DNA of 50,011 bases, from contig JAFTVI010000007.1 in NCBI GenBank assembly GCA_017465825.1, forward strand, positions 1 through 50,011, written 5' to 3'. Positions 34,545 through 46,856 of the stretch are shown piece after piece (within the stretch, counting starts at the first letter, position 1; each line of letters begins with the position of its first letter). The notes below the pieces were generated by a model. That model saw only the letters and a program-made list of their open reading frames with translations. It did not search any database and was not told where the DNA came from. The DNA comes from Clostridia bacterium. GTDB taxonomy: Bacteria; Bacillota; Clostridia; Oscillospirales; Acutalibacteraceae. The position numbers and the translations under genes are program-made.

Positions 34545-37500
34545 TTACAGAGCGAATGAAACGGGGTCACAACCGTCTGTATCAATGTCAACATCACTGT
34601 AGCACTTCATACCTGTACCTGAGGGAAGAAGCTTACCGATGATAACATTTTCCTTAAGACCGTGAAGTGAATCCTTCTTGCCCTTGATAGCAGCTTCGGT
34701 AAGAACCTTGGCTGTTTCCTGGAAGGATGCAGCTGAAAGGAAGGACTCTGTTGCAAGAGATGCCTTTGTGATACCGAGAAGAACAGGTTCACCCTGAGCG
34801 AGTGCAAGCTCTTCTTCGCCTGCGGCGATTCTTGCCTTGATCTGCTCGTTTGCTGCGATAAATTCACCCTTTTCAACGGTAGAGCCAGTAAGGAGTGTTG
34901 TATCACCGGGATCAGCAACCTTGATCTTACGCATCATCTGGCGAACAATAACTTCGATATGCTTATCGTTGATTTCAACGGACTGTGAACGGTAAACGTT
35001 CTGAACTTCGTTGATAAGGTAATTATGAACTGCATTGGCATCAAGAACAGCAAGAATATCGTGGGGATTGATTGAACCTTCGGTAAAAGGCTCACCCTTC
35101 TTGATATTCTGACCTTCTCTTACACTGAGACGTGCATCGTAAGGAACAGTATATTTTCTCTGGTCGGAAACGTCCTCACTGTTGGTAACAACAACCGTAT
35201 TGATTACACTGTTGTTCTTTGTTGCGGTTTCGATTGAAACGACACCGTCAACTTCGGAAAGCATAGCAAGTGACTTGGGCTTTCTTGCTTCGAAAAGCTC
35301 TTCAACTCGGGGAAGACCCTGAGTGATATCGGATGCAGATGCAACACCGCCGTTATGGAAGTTTCTCATTGTAAGCTGTGTACCGGGCTCACCGATAGAC
35401 TGAGCGGCAATGATACCGACAGCTTCACCGATCTGAACAGTGTTACCTGTTGCAAGGTTTTTACCGTAGCACTTGATACATACGCCTTCCTTTGAGCAGC
35501 AGGTAAGGAGTGATCTGATTTTTACATTTGTTGCGCCTGCATCCGTGATAGCCTTAGCGTCAGCATCTGTCATCATATGGTCGTTATCTACGATAACCTC
35601 GCCTGTTGCGGGATCACAGAAGGGATCAAGAAGGAATCTGCCTTCAAGTCTTTCTTCAAGTGATTCAATTCCGCGGCCTGCGTTATCCACGATTTCGGAA
35701 ACCTCAAGACCTTCTTCACAGCCGCAATCGTACTCACGGATGATAACATCCTGTGAAACGTCAACAAGTCGTCTTGTAAGATAACCTGAGTCAGCAGTAC
35801 GGAGAGCAGTATCGGCAAGACCTTTACGTGCACCACGGGAAGCGATGAAGTATTCGAGGATATTAAGACCTTCGCGGTAGTTAGCTCTGATGGGGATTTC
35901 GATTGTTTTACCTGATGTACTGGAGATAAGACCACGCATACCTGCAAGCTGGTTAAGCTGACCCTTACTGCCTCGGGCACCGGACTCAACCATCATAAAG
36001 ATGGGGTTGGTAAGGTCATAGCCTGATGTGATTTCGCTGAAAATCTTATCAGTACAGATTCTCCAGGCATCGAGTGTGCTTCTCAGACGGTCCTGCTCAC
36101 CTGCAAAACCTCTGCGGTGAAGCTCTTTGATCTTATCAACCTGAGCTTCTGCCTCAGCAACATACTTTGCCTTGTTTTCGGGAATAAGAGCATCAAATAC
36201 GGAAACCGTAATACCGCTCTTTGTTGAATATTTGTAGCCCTGATCCTTGATTCTGTCAAGCATTTCGGACGCAACGTGAATACCCTTGACCTTGATTGCT
36301 TTGTCAATAATCTTACCGAGAGCTTTCTTCTCAACAAGATAGTCAACCTCAAGTGCAAAGAGATTGTCGGGATTGCTTCTGTCCACAATGCCCAGATCCT
36401 GAGGAATGGGATCGTTGAATATAATTCTGCCGAGTGTTGTTTCAATAAGCTTTGAAACCTTTTTGCCGTTGATCTCCTTGGTCATTCTGACCTTACACAT
36501 AGCGTGGAGATCAAGCTCATCCTCGTCGTAAGCCATAATAGCCTCGTTTACATCACGGAACACCTTGCCCTCACCCTTTGCACCGGGGATGGAAAGTGTA
36601 AGATAGTAAGAACCGAGAACCATATCCTGTGAGGGAACTGCAACAGGCTTACCGTCTGAGGGCTTGAGCAGGTTGTTTGAGGCGAGCATAAGGAATCTTG
36701 CTTCTGCCTGTGCCTCTGCTGAAAGAGGTACGTGAACAGCCATCTGGTCACCGTCGAAGTCGGCGTTGAACGCTGTACATACAAGGGGATGAAGCTTGAT
36801 AGCTCTGCCTTCAACAAGTACGGGCTCGAATGCCTGAATACCAAGTCTGTGAAGTGTGGGAGCACGGTTAAGCATAACGGGATGGTCCTTGATAACCTTT
36901 TCAAGAGCATCCCATACGGGACCTTCCGCACGGTCAACGATCTTTCTTGCGTTCTTGATATTCTTTGCAATATCTTTGTCAACAAGACGCTTCATTACGA
37001 AGGGCTTGAAGAGCTCAAGTGCCATTTCCTTGGGGAGACCGCACTGATACATCTTAAGCTCGGGACCTACAACGATAACCGAACGGCCTGAATAGTCAAC
37101 TCGCTTACCGAGAAGGTTCTGACGGAAACGTCCCTGCTTACCGCTGAGCATATTTGAAAGAGATCTGAGAGGACGGTTGTTTGCGCCTGTAACGGGTCTG
37201 CCGTGCTTACCGTTGTAGATAAGAGCGTCAACAGCCTCCTGAAGCATTCTCTTTTCATTTCTTATAACGATATCGGGTGAAGATATCTCAAGAAGATTCT
37301 TAAGACGGTTATTTCTGTTGATAACACGTCTGTAAAGCTCGTTAAGGTCACTTGTAGCGAATCTGCCGCCGTCAAGCTGAACCATAGGACGAAGATCGGG
37401 GGGAATAACGGGGATAACGTCAAGAATCATCCACTGAGGCTTATTCTCTGACTGCTTGAAGGACTCAACAACGTCAAGTCTTTTAAGCAGCTTAGCCTTT

Positions 37501-38156
37501 TTCTGACCCGTTGCATCAACAAGCTCTTCCTTGAGTGCGCTTGAAAGTGTATCAAGGTCTGTTTTTTCGAGAAGCTCTTTAACGGCCTCTGCACCCATAC
37601 CTACACGAAGGCAATCGTCGCTCTTTTCGCCGTTAACCTGAGCAAATTTCTGAGCCTCGTCAAGATATTCCTTTTCACTGATAACCTGACCGACTGTAAA
37701 ATCACAGCCTGAGGAGGGAACCTGAAGAACTACGTACTTTGTAAAATAGATGACCTGTTCAAGCTCTCTGGGAGAGATATCCAGAAGAAGAGCCATTCTT
37801 GAAGGAGTACCCTTAAGATACCAGATGTGAGAAACGGGACTTGCAAGCTTGATGTGTCCCATACGCTCACGTCTTACCTTGGACTTTGTGATTTCAACGC
37901 CGCAGCGCTCACAAACCTTACCTTTATAACGGATTCTCTTGAACTTGCCGCAATGACACTCCCAGTCCTTCTGAGGACCGAAAATAGCTTCACAGTAAAG
38001 ACCTTCCGGTTCGGGCTTCAGGGATCTGTAGTTTATGGTTTCAGCCTTTTTGACCTCACCCGATGACCATTTTTCGATAATGGTTTCGGGAGAAGCAAGA
38101 CCTATCTGTATGGATTCGAAGTTTAATTCATTATAATTATTTTCATTATAAGACAC
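34545..38156 (-). CDS. rpoC: RNA polymerase beta' subunit
   Basis: A 1203-residue RpoC. The N-terminal zinc finger (CHCGKF ... CERCG), the catalytic [12 protein letters not shown] (Mg-binding aspartates), the bridge and trigger regions ([24 protein letters not shown]) and the second zinc site (CGCEEG ... [13 protein letters not shown]) are complete. It lies 50 bases after rpoB with no terminator between, so they are co-transcribed. The C-terminus is standard without a large lineage-specific insertion. Confidence 0.99.
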   Translation of the reverse strand: MSYNENNYNELNFESIQIGLASPETIIEKWSSGEVKKAETINYRSLKPEPEGLYCEAIFGPQKDWECHCGKFKRIRYKGKVCERCGVEITKSKVRRERMGHIKLASPVSHIWYLKGTPSRMALLLDISPRELEQVIYFTKYVVLQVPSSGCDFTVGQVISEKEYLDEAQKFAQVNGEKSDDCLRVGMGAEAVKELLEKTDLDTLSSALKEELVDATGQKKAKLLKRLDVVESFKQSENKPQWMILDVIPVIPPDLRPMVQLDGGRFATSDLNELYRRVINRNNRLKNLLEISSPDIVIRNEKRMLQEAVDALIYNGKHGRPVTGANNRPLRSLSNMLSGKQGRFRQNLLGKRVDYSGRSVIVVGPELKMYQCGLPKEMALELFKPFVMKRLVDKDIAKNIKNARKIVDRAEGPVWDALEKVIKDHPVMLNRAPTLHRLGIQAFEPVLVEGRAIKLHPLVCTAFNADFDGDQMAVHVPLSAEAQAEARFLMLASNNLLKPSDGKPVAVPSQDMVLGSYYLTLSIPGAKGEGKVFRDVNEAIMAYDEDELDLHAMCKVRMTKEINGKKVSKLIETTLGRIIFNDPIPQDLGIVDRSNPDNLFALEVDYLVEKKALGKIIDKAIKVKGIHVASEMLDRIKDQGYKYSTKSGITVSVFDALIPENKAKYVAEAEAQVDKIKELHRRGFAGEQDRLRSTLDAWRICTDKIFSEITSGYDLTNPIFMMVESGARGSKGQLNQLAGMRGLISSTSGKTIEIPIRANYREGLNILEYFIASRGARKGLADTALRTADSGYLTRRLVDVSQDVIIREYDCGCEEGLEVSEIVDNAGRGIESLEERLEGRFLLDPFCDPATGEVIVDNDHMMTDADAKAITDAGATNVKIRSLLTCCSKEGVCIKCYGKNLATGNTVQIGEAVGIIAAQSIGEPGTQLTMRNFHNGGVASASDITQGLPRVEELFEARKPKSLAMLSEVDGVVSIETATKNNSVINTVVVTNSEDVSDQRKYTVPYDARLSVREGQNIKKGEPFTEGSINPHDILAVLDANAVHNYLINEVQNVYRSQSVEINDKHIEVIVRQMMRKIKVADPGDTTLLTGSTVEKGEFIAANEQIKARIAAGEEELALAQGEPVLLGITKASLATESFLSAASFQETAKVLTEAAIKGKKDSLHGLKENVIIGKLLPSGTGMKCYSDVDIDTDGCDPVSFAL

Positions 38157-38206
38157 AACAAATTCCTTCTTCCTTATTTATTTTTTTGTGATGACCGATA
38201 ATTCAA

Positions 38207-41200
38207 TTATTCGTCATCACCGAACATATCGCCGTAAAAGTCCGCATCCATAAGGGCATCGGAATCATCATCAGCGTCAGCACCGAAAAGATCCAGACCG
38301 CCGAAAAGATCGGAATCGGAATTTTCGTCAGGCTGATATTCAGCATCGGGATCGTCTGTTACGGAGAAGCCTACGCTGTTGGGCTCAACAGCTTCACTTG
38401 TTTCGGGAGCAACAGCCGCAAAATCGTCACCGAAATCCTGTTTGAGCTCGATTTCGTTGCCTTCATCGTCAAGAACCTTGACGTCAAGACAAAGTGACTG
38501 AAGCTCTTTGACAAGAACCTTGAAGGATTCGGGAATACCGGGCTTGGGTACGTTTTCGCCCTTGACGATTGATTCGTAAGCCTTGACTCTGCCCACAACA
38601 TCGTCGGACTTGATTGTAAGGATTTCCTGAAGCGTATAAGCTGCGCCGTAAGCTTCAAGTGCCCAGACTTCCATTTCACCGAAACGCTGACCGCCGAACT
38701 GTGCCTTACCGCCCAAGGGCTGCTGTGTAACCATTGAGTAAGGACCTGTGGAACGTGCGTGGATTTTATCGTCAACAAGATGATGAAGCTTAAGGTAATA
38801 CATAATACCTACGGTAACTCTGTTGTCAAACTTCTTACCTGTACGTCCGTCGTAAAGGTCTGTTTTACCGTCTTCATCAAGACCTGCCTCTCTGAGACAG
38901 TCAATAATATCTGATTCGTGTGCGCCGTCGAATACAGGAGTCATAATTTTCCAGCCGAGCTCTCTGCAGGCGCGTCCGAGTGTAACCTCAAGAACCTGTC
39001 CGATGTTCATTCGGGAAGGAACACCAAGGGGGTTAAGAACGATATCAAGAGGAGTACCGTCGGGAAGGAAGGGCATATCCTCCTGAGGAAGAATTCTGGA
39101 AACAACACCCTTGTTACCGTGACGACCCGCCATCTTGTCGCCTACGCTGATCTTTCTCTTCTGAGCGATGTAGCAACGTACGACCTTGTTAACACCGGGG
39201 CTGAGCTCGTCTGAATCCTCTCTTGTGAACACCTTTACGTCAACAACGATACCGTATTCACCGTGAGGTACTTTAAGAGATGTATCTCTTACTTCTCTTG
39301 CCTTTTCACCGAAGATAGCGCGGAGAAGGCGCTCTTCGCTTGTCTGCTCTGTTTCACCCTTGGGAGTGATTTTACCTACAAGGATGTCACCTGAATGAAC
39401 CTCTGCACCGATACGGATGATACCGTTTTCGTCAAGGTCTTTAAGGAGATCTTCACCTACGTTGGGAATATCTCTTGTGATTTCTTCGTCGCCGAGCTTT
39501 GTGTTTCTGGCTTCGATTTCATATTCTTCTATATGGATAGATGTATAAACATCATCACGTACAAGCTTTTCGTTAAGGAGAACGGCGTCCTCGTAGTTGT
39601 AGCCTTCCCAGGTCATAAAGCCGATAAGGGCATTCTTACCGAGGGAGATCTCACCGTCACAGGTTGCAGGACCGTCAGCAAGAACATCTCTTGCCTCGAT
39701 TCTCTGACCTACCTCAACGATAGGACGCTGGTTTACGCAAGTGCCCTGGTTGGAGCGCATAAACTTGATAAGCTCGTATACATCAGTTGTGCCGTCGTCA
39801 GCAGCAACCGTAATGGTATCTGCACTTACCTTTGTAACAGTACCTGCGCGCTTTGCAATAACTGCAACACCTGAGTCAACTGCCGCTTTGTATTCCATAC
39901 CTGTACCGACGATGGGAGCTTCTGTTTTGAGAAGCGGAACTGCCTGCTTCTGCATGTTTGAACCCATCAGCGCACGGTTAGCGTCGTCGTTTTCAAGGAA
40001 AGGAATCATAGCAGTTGCAACAGAAACAACCATTTTGGGAGAAACGTCCATAAAATCTGCTTCATTAGCAGGGATTTCAAGGAATTCGTCACGGTAACGT
40101 ACGGTAACCTTATCATTCATAAAGTGACCGTTTTCATCAAGAGGCTCGTTAGCCTGTGCTACCATATAATCGTCTTCCACGTCGGCTGTCATATATACAA
40201 CTTCATCAAGAACCTTGCCGTTTACTTTGTCTACACGGCGGAAAGGAGTTTCGATGAAACCGTACTTATTGATTCTTGCGAAGGTTGCAAGAGAGGAAAT
40301 AAGACCGATGTTGGGACCTTCAGGAGTTTCGATAGGACACATTCTGCCGTAGTGGGAGTAGTGAACGTCTCGGACTTCGAAGCCTGCACGGTCTCTTGAA
40401 AGACCGCCGGGGCCGAGGGCTGAAAGTCTTCTCTTATGTGTAAGCTCTGCAAGAGGGTTGTTCTGGTCCATAAACTGTGAAAGGGGTGATGAACCGAAGA
40501 ACTCCTTGATTGCCGCGCCTACGGGACGGATATTGATAAGTGCCTGAGGAGTGAGCTTATCAGCCTCCTGTGCCTGAAGTGACATTCTCTCTCTGATAAC
40601 TCTTTCCATACGGGCAAAGCCGATACGCACCTGATTCTGAAGAAGCTCGCCTACTGCACGGATTCTTCTGTTACCGAGATGGTCGATATCGTCAAGAGAG
40701 CCTACGTTGCTGTCAAGACAGTTAAGGTAGTTGATAGATGCAAGAATATCCTCAATTACTATATGCTTGGGAATAAGACGGTCTGCATTGCTCATAAGAG
40801 CGTCAAGCACAGCTTCTGCCGTGGTATCTGCATCAAAGCCGTCAATAATTGACATAAGTGCCTTATAGCTTACCTTTTCGTTGATGCCTACGCTTTCGAG
40901 CTGTTCCTCTGTAAAGTCACCGTAAGCTGAAATGTAAGGAAGGATGTCAACCATACCTGTTGCTACGATTTTAACAACCTTTTCGTCAACACGTACGTAT
41001 GCGGTGTCAACACCTGCCTGCTCGATTTCCAGTGCTTTTTCCTTGGAAACGGTTTCACCTGCAGATGCAAGAATTTCACCTGTATTGGGGTCAACAATAT
41101 CCTCAGCAAGGATGTTGTTTCTGAGTCTGTCGGCAACACCGAGCTTTTTATTATATTTGTATCTGCCTACTCTTGAGATGTCATAACGGCGCTCATCAAA

Positions 41201-42007
41201 GAAAAGGCCTGCAATATATGATTTTGCGGAATCAAATGTCTGAGGCTCACCGGGACGAAGTGTTTTATAAACCTGAAGAAGAGCGTCAACGGTATTCTGG
41301 CTGGAATCCTTGCTGAATGTAGCTTCGATTCTGTCGTCATTACCGAAGAAATCCCTGATCTGCTGGTTTGTGTCAAGAATATTATCCTCAAGGTATGCAC
41401 CGAGAGCTCTTACGAAAGTAGTGATGGGTATTTTCTTCGTTTTGTCGATTCTTACGTAGAAAATATCATTCTGATCAGTTTCGTACTCAAGCCAGGCGCC
41501 TCTGTTGGGTATAACGGTGGTTGTGAACAGCTTTTTGGCGTTCTTGTCCATCGTCATATTGAAATAAACACCGGGGGAACGGACGAGCTGTGAAATAATA
41601 ACACGCTCTGCACCGTTGATGATAAATGTACCGCTGTCTGTCATAACGGGGAAATCACACATAAAAATGTCGTTTCCGTCTTTGCCTTTGATTTCACCTG
41701 TCTGTTTGTCCAGAAGCTGAACCTTTACTCTGAGAGGTGCTGCATATGTTGTATCACGTTCTTTACACTGCTTGATGGAGCACTTGGGAGCATCCATATG
41801 GAAGGAAACAAACCTCAGCGCATAATTACCTAAATAATCGGTTATCTCGCCGATATCTCTGAATACCTCATCAAGTCCCTTATCGAGAAACCACTGATAA
41901 GACTCCTTCTGCACCTCAACGAGGTTGGGCATTTCCATAACCTCATTAATTTTTGCGAAGCTCTTTCTGGTAGTCTTTCCCTGTTTTACGGGTTTTGCAT
42001 TGACCAT
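38207..42007 (-). CDS. rpoB: RNA polymerase beta subunit with acidic C-terminal tail
   Basis: A 1266-residue RpoB. The rifampicin pocket reads [30 protein letters not shown], wild type. [14 protein letters not shown] and the C-terminal [26 protein letters not shown] are present. After the conserved end ([13 protein letters not shown]) the protein continues for about 75 residues that are strongly acidic ([41 protein letters not shown]). GGAGG lies upstream of ATG 42007. First gene of rpoBC. Confidence 0.98.
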   Translation of the reverse strand: MVNAKPVKQGKTTRKSFAKINEVMEMPNLVEVQKESYQWFLDKGLDEVFRDIGEITDYLGNYALRFVSFHMDAPKCSIKQCKERDTTYAAPLRVKVQLLDKQTGEIKGKDGNDIFMCDFPVMTDSGTFIINGAERVIISQLVRSPGVYFNMTMDKNAKKLFTTTVIPNRGAWLEYETDQNDIFYVRIDKTKKIPITTFVRALGAYLEDNILDTNQQIRDFFGNDDRIEATFSKDSSQNTVDALLQVYKTLRPGEPQTFDSAKSYIAGLFFDERRYDISRVGRYKYNKKLGVADRLRNNILAEDIVDPNTGEILASAGETVSKEKALEIEQAGVDTAYVRVDEKVVKIVATGMVDILPYISAYGDFTEEQLESVGINEKVSYKALMSIIDGFDADTTAEAVLDALMSNADRLIPKHIVIEDILASINYLNCLDSNVGSLDDIDHLGNRRIRAVGELLQNQVRIGFARMERVIRERMSLQAQEADKLTPQALINIRPVGAAIKEFFGSSPLSQFMDQNNPLAELTHKRRLSALGPGGLSRDRAGFEVRDVHYSHYGRMCPIETPEGPNIGLISSLATFARINKYGFIETPFRRVDKVNGKVLDEVVYMTADVEDDYMVAQANEPLDENGHFMNDKVTVRYRDEFLEIPANEADFMDVSPKMVVSVATAMIPFLENDDANRALMGSNMQKQAVPLLKTEAPIVGTGMEYKAAVDSGVAVIAKRAGTVTKVSADTITVAADDGTTDVYELIKFMRSNQGTCVNQRPIVEVGQRIEARDVLADGPATCDGEISLGKNALIGFMTWEGYNYEDAVLLNEKLVRDDVYTSIHIEEYEIEARNTKLGDEEITRDIPNVGEDLLKDLDENGIIRIGAEVHSGDILVGKITPKGETEQTSEERLLRAIFGEKAREVRDTSLKVPHGEYGIVVDVKVFTREDSDELSPGVNKVVRCYIAQKRKISVGDKMAGRHGNKGVVSRILPQEDMPFLPDGTPLDIVLNPLGVPSRMNIGQVLEVTLGRACRELGWKIMTPVFDGAHESDIIDCLREAGLDEDGKTDLYDGRTGKKFDNRVTVGIMYYLKLHHLVDDKIHARSTGPYSMVTQQPLGGKAQFGGQRFGEMEVWALEAYGAAYTLQEILTIKSDDVVGRVKAYESIVKGENVPKPGIPESFKVLVKELQSLCLDVKVLDDEGNEIELKQDFGDDFAAVAPETSEAVEPNSVGFSVTDDPDAEYQPDENSDSDLFGGLDLFGADADDDSDALMDADFYGDMFGDDE

Positions 42008-42142
42008 GAATTATCCTCCGTTCGTCGTTTTATCCGTAGAATAATACCAAATTTTAGGGTATTGAAATCTGAGAATTTTGTGCTATAATTTTAGTGAAAA
42101 TCCTCGTCAATCGAACACCATTCCATTATGATACAGCTTACT

Positions 42143-42171
42143 ATTTTACACAAGTAAAGTCAATTTGTCAA
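42143..42171 (-). promoter_or_regulatory. Promoter of rpoB-rpoC
   Basis: Minus-strand TTGACA (42166-42171), 17 bases, TAAAAT (42143-42148). The leader is about 130 nt and contains AATACC/GGTATT around 42043-42063. The 42008-42344 gap holds only this and the divergent guaB promoter. Confidence 0.7.
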
Positions 42172-42276
42172 GAGTAAATTTCAAGTTTTTCAAAAATTTT
42201 TATCACATTTAATATATTTATTTTTAAAACATCTTTAATTTTGTAACTCAAAAACCGATAAATTTAAAAAAATGTG

Positions 42277-42305
42277 TTGAACAGTATTCAAATATGTTGT
42301 ATAAT
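42277..42305 (+). promoter_or_regulatory. Promoter of guaB
   Basis: TTGAAC (42277-42282), 17-base spacer, TATAAT (42300-42305), with a leader of about 30 nt, too short for a purine riboswitch. Confidence 0.75.
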
Positions 42306-42311
42306 AGCTGA

Positions 42312-43829
<1,518 letters not shown>

Positions 43830-43852
43830 TTGTAAATATAAAAGGTGATATT

Positions 43853-44188
43853 ATGAGTAAAAAATCATCGGCCGGCATCTCAGCATACGGTACACAGCTT
43901 GTAAATCCTGCAGGAAGAAGCAACCACCCCGTAAGAAGCAGATATATGGCGGCGGCTCTTGCAATACTCCTGGGCGTTGTGGGCGCGAACCACTTTTACC
44001 TGAGAAACGTGGTAAGAGGCATCCTTATGGTGCTTGTTACAGCGGTATGTATTGTCCTTGACGTGTTTGCCGTTTTCAGCTTTAAATTCATACTTATCCC
44101 CGTTATTCTTTCGGTTCTGACAGGTCTTTCCTATCTCATAACATCGGATAAGAAATTCAGCAAAAGAAACCATATAAGAATAGTTTAA
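43853..44188 (+). CDS. TM2-domain membrane protein
   Basis: A 111-residue protein with an N-terminal soluble stretch of about 30 residues and a TM2 domain: RYMAAALAILLGVVGANHFYLRNVVRGILMVLVTAVCIVLDVFAVFSFKFILIPV. The G-x-H-x-F-Y motif that defines the family (GANHFYL) is present. Function of bacterial TM2 proteins is not established. AAAGGTGAT precedes the ATG; it lies downstream of guaB and is closed by a terminator. Confidence 0.85.
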   Translation: MSKKSSAGISAYGTQLVNPAGRSNHPVRSRYMAAALAILLGVVGANHFYLRNVVRGILMVLVTAVCIVLDVFAVFSFKFILIPVILSVLTGLSYLITSDKKFSKRNHIRIV

Positions 44189-44198
44189 TAAAAATCTG

Positions 44199-44235
44199 AA
44201 TCCCGGGTTGCCGTAAGACAGCTTGGGATTTTTTA
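44199..44235 (+). terminator. Terminator of guaB-TM2
   Basis: AATCCCGGGTTG (44199-44210) pairs with CAGCTTGGGATT (44219-44230) over 12 bp with G-U pairs, then TTTTT. Confidence 0.85.
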
Positions 44236-44252
44236 TGTATTGATTTATGAGA

Positions 44253-44390
44253 TAAACAATTAATTTAATGTACAATTTACAATTTACAATGTACAATTAA
44301 CGGATAATATAAATCGGGTTAAAGGGCAGAGCCCTTTCCACCATTGTACATTATACATTGTACATTGTTAATTAGGTAAATTATTGTTTA
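44253..44390. repeat. Foldback element I (subtype TGTACAA)
   Basis: TAAACAATTAATTTA to TAAATTATTGTTTA. Arms TGTACAA, TTTACAA, TTTACAA, TGTACAA with TTGTACA, TTATACA, TTGTACA; single core hairpin AAAGGGC-aga-GCCCTTT. It is a near-copy of element E 26.6 kb away, and the core G-to-A change falls in the loop. Confidence 0.88.
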
Positions 44391-44412
44391 CTTTATTAAA
44401 ACTTTCATCAAA

Positions 44413-44452
44413 CAAAAAAAACCGGGACTATCTCACTCAACGAGGCAGTCCC
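44413..44452 (-). terminator. Terminator of the zinc operon
   Basis: GGGACT (44424-44429) with AGTCCC (44447-44452) plus an inner CTC/GAG pairing; on the minus strand followed by GGTTTTTTT. Lies 15 bases after the ZIP stop. Confidence 0.75.
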
Positions 44453-44467
44453 TTTAATCATATTCAA

Positions 44468-45223
44468 TTATCCCAGAAGCACGTCGGAAACGAGCATTAC
44501 GCAAAAACCGACAAGCAACGCATAGGTTGCACCTCTCTGCGCGCCGTGTGCGTGAGTTTCGGGTATCATTTCATCGCTTATGACATAGAGCATAGTACCG
44601 CCTGCGAATGCCAATGCAAACGGAAGAATGGCAGATGCAACACTTACCGCAAGATAGCCCAACAGCGTGCCCAATACCTCAATCAAGCCTGTTGCCGCCG
44701 CATAGATAAACGTCTTTTTAGGACTTATACCTGCCGCAAGCATAGGGCCGATAATAACCATTCCCTCGGGAATGTTCTGCAACGCGATACCGCCTGCAAT
44801 AAGGAGCGCTTCACTTGTATTTCCCGAGCCGAAGCCAACACCTGCGGCTATTCCTTCGGGAAGATTATGAATGGCTATTGCGGCAACAAACAAAAGCACC
44901 TTGTTAAGCTTTTCATTACCACTGTGCTCTTCATCCTCAGTGCCTGCAAGACGGTGAAGATGCGGCACGAGCTTATCAATAAGGTTAAGGCACACCGCAC
45001 CTGCAAAAATGCCGGCAACGGTAATGATTATACCGTATTTCCCGCCGTAATCAAGTGACGGAATGATAAGTCCGAGTACAGCGGCGGCAAGCATAACACC
45101 AGCGGCGAAGGACAGCACGATATCACTGAATTTATGGGAAATTTTCTTGAATGCAAAGCCCGTAACCGCTCCGATGAGTGTTGCTCCGCCAACACCCAAT
45201 GCAGTAAGAAGTACCATTTCCAT
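44468..45223 (-). CDS. ZIP-family divalent metal transporter
   Basis: A 251-residue, eight-helix ZIP transporter, probably importing zinc. The metal-site helices carry HNLPEG and QNIPEG, and SDEMIPETHAHG follows. A cytoplasmic loop with HLHRLAGTEDEEHSGNE lies between helices 3 and 4 and could bind metal. The gene follows the deoxyribosyltransferase gene with a 12-base gap and is the last of an apparent operon that includes two G3E GTPases. The context favours zinc over iron or manganese, but sequence alone does not decide it. Confidence 0.92.
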   Translation of the reverse strand: MEMVLLTALGVGGATLIGAVTGFAFKKISHKFSDIVLSFAAGVMLAAAVLGLIIPSLDYGGKYGIIITVAGIFAGAVCLNLIDKLVPHLHRLAGTEDEEHSGNEKLNKVLLFVAAIAIHNLPEGIAAGVGFGSGNTSEALLIAGGIALQNIPEGMVIIGPMLAAGISPKKTFIYAAATGLIEVLGTLLGYLAVSVASAILPFALAFAGGTMLYVISDEMIPETHAHGAQRGATYALLVGFCVMLVSDVLLG

Positions 45224-45235
45224 ACAATCACCTCA

Positions 45236-45667
45236 TCACAGCAGTTTTATGCAGTCCTCAAATCCGCCGTTCACAATCTGAGCAGATTGAGCAAGCATAA
45301 GATTCAGCGGATGCCCGAAATCCTCGGTCACTCTCCCCTGCTCGTCGGTTTTGCCGTATTTTTCAATAAGAGAATCGGTATTATCCATATAAATAAGGAT
45401 TCTTTTGCCTTTTGCGGCGGCATAGCCAACCTCAAAGGCTGTGCCCACGTCCATTTCACCGCGAAACGGATTCCCGTTGGCAATAACCGCATCTGCAATT
45501 TCTATAAGATTTACATTACCTTTATATATATCGTATGAAGAATCGCATTCATTATCAAGAGGATAAAGTCCCTCGTGACCGTAACGCACGCATACAGACT
45601 TATATTTTTTACCGATTTCAACCGCATCGGGTTCAAAAACATCAGGACCTGCAATATATATCTTCAT
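45236..45667 (-). CDS. Nucleoside 2-deoxyribosyltransferase-like protein
   Basis: A 143-residue protein of the nucleoside 2-deoxyribosyltransferase family: MKIYIAGPDVF at the N-terminus, LYPLDNECDSS, the active-site region ADAVIANGNPFRGEMDVGTAFEVGYAAAKGKRILIYMD with the family glutamate. Members move deoxyribose between bases or hydrolyse deoxynucleotides. It lies 1 base from the upstream GTPase gene and 12 from ZIP, so it belongs to the metal operon, though its role there is unclear. Confidence 0.88.
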   Translation of the reverse strand: MKIYIAGPDVFEPDAVEIGKKYKSVCVRYGHEGLYPLDNECDSSYDIYKGNVNLIEIADAVIANGNPFRGEMDVGTAFEVGYAAAKGKRILIYMDNTDSLIEKYGKTDEQGRVTEDFGHPLNLMLAQSAQIVNGGFEDCIKLL

Positions 45668-45668
45668 A

Positions 45669-46619
45669 TCAATAGAATGTTGCTACGGTTTCTTCGGGCG
45701 GATTTGTCTTTGCAACATCAATTGCAGTAAGAACGGGACCCTTTCTGCCGTAAATTTTGCTGAATTTAATATCGATTTTTGCTGTAAGCCATATCCAATC
45801 CGCATTGTTAACGGTGTCTGCGCCCTGCCAGTTTACAAGCATACCGCAGTAAGTGATATCATCCGCACAGCAGGTCATAATATGTCTGCCGCAAACGAAC
45901 GTATCTGCAGGAAATTTTTTGTTGACGGCGCAAATGCCCTTGAATTTAACGGTTTTGCCGTCGTACTGCTTCATATTCTCCATAATATCACGGTAGAGCA
46001 GAGCAAAATCCCTGTCCTCAACCTTTATAACATCCGCGTTCACGTCAAAGGGCAGAGGGTCTTCAATCTGGTCAAATTCCGAAGTGCCGTCATCAAAATC
46101 ATAAATGATGTCACATCTTCTTGAAATTCCTCTTACGATTTTGTGGTAAGGCATTCTGTCATCCGACTTGTTAAAGCGGTTGAAAGCCACCATTTCACAG
46201 TTGCTCAGCTTATCCACAACAAGACTTCTCATATTTGCATTGTACTGCAGAAAGGTTTTGCTGTCTGCAAGGAAAATGAGCTGATAAATCATCCAGCCGT
46301 CGGGCATAGCTTCAAAGAAATCGTTGACAAGCCACATTCCGTTGTACTCAACAAGTACACGCTCAGCTTTGATTTCACTTGCCCATTGTGCAAGGTTTTC
46401 GGTGGTCATTTCGGACTTATCTTCAATGACTTTTATATGCACGTTGTTTCCGATAAAAGAAGATGTGTTATACTCCTCCTCTCCCTCTTCACAAACAAGC
46501 AGAAGTGTTCTTTCGCCCGAATTGAAACGGTCATCCTCAAGGGTTTCCTGAATGAACGTGGTCTTTCCGCCCTCAAGAAAACCCGTGAACATATATACGG
46601 GCAGTTCTCTGGTTTTCAT
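45669..46619 (-). CDS. G3E (CobW-like) GTPase fused to a DUF1980/TIGR03943-type domain
   Basis: A 316-residue two-part protein. The N-terminal half is a G3E GTPase (Walker A GFLEGGKTTFIQ at about 13-24; VEYNGMW in the switch region), but it lacks the metal-binding CxCC motif of COG0523 proteins. The C-terminal part (about 225-316) shows YDGKTVKFKGICAVNKKFPADTFVCGRHIMTCCADDITYCGMLV ... WIWLTAKI, the TIGR03943/DUF1980 pattern usually seen as the soluble partner of a putative permease. ATG 46619 follows AAAGGAG; the frame upstream runs through repeat J and is not coding. Likely role in metal delivery; inference from family and neighbours. Confidence 0.82.
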   Translation of the reverse strand: MKTRELPVYMFTGFLEGGKTTFIQETLEDDRFNSGERTLLLVCEEGEEEYNTSSFIGNNVHIKVIEDKSEMTTENLAQWASEIKAERVLVEYNGMWLVNDFFEAMPDGWMIYQLIFLADSKTFLQYNANMRSLVVDKLSNCEMVAFNRFNKSDDRMPYHKIVRGISRRCDIIYDFDDGTSEFDQIEDPLPFDVNADVIKVEDRDFALLYRDIMENMKQYDGKTVKFKGICAVNKKFPADTFVCGRHIMTCCADDITYCGMLVNWQGADTVNNADWIWLTAKIDIKFSKIYGRKGPVLTAIDVAKTNPPEETVATFY

Positions 46620-46636
46620 ATTATAATCTCCTTTTG

Positions 46637-46856
46637 TAAACAATAATTTAGCGATATGTTGCTGACGCAACGCGATATGTTTACAACGCGATATATTTGT
46701 CGCTTTGCTCAAATGCGATATGATATAAATCCACGTGCCGACAGGCACATATCGTATACGAATGTATATATCGCACCGTCATGTATATCGCAAATCCGTT
46801 TACGGATTTATATCGCTACAATAATTTATCGGCAGATGCCGATAAACTATTGTTCA
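46637..46856. repeat. Foldback element J (GCGATAT heptamers alternating with mini-hairpins)
   Basis: TAAACAATAATTTA to TAAACTATTGTTCA. Four GCGATAT units (46651, 46672, 46688, 46715) are separated by small hairpins (GTTGC-tgac-GCAAC, GTT-tac-AAC, ATTTG/CAAAT). Four ATATCGY units mirror them (46749, 46768, 46785, 46810), with TATAC-gaat-GTATA and AAATCCG-ttta-CGGATTT between. The centre is GTGCC-gaca-GGCAC. The outer right end carries the TGA stop of the His-rich GTPase gene. Confidence 0.85.

Noticed and set aside
34545-42007. Rifampicin-resistance changes in RpoB
   Set aside because: The rifampicin pocket sequence is the ordinary sensitive type.
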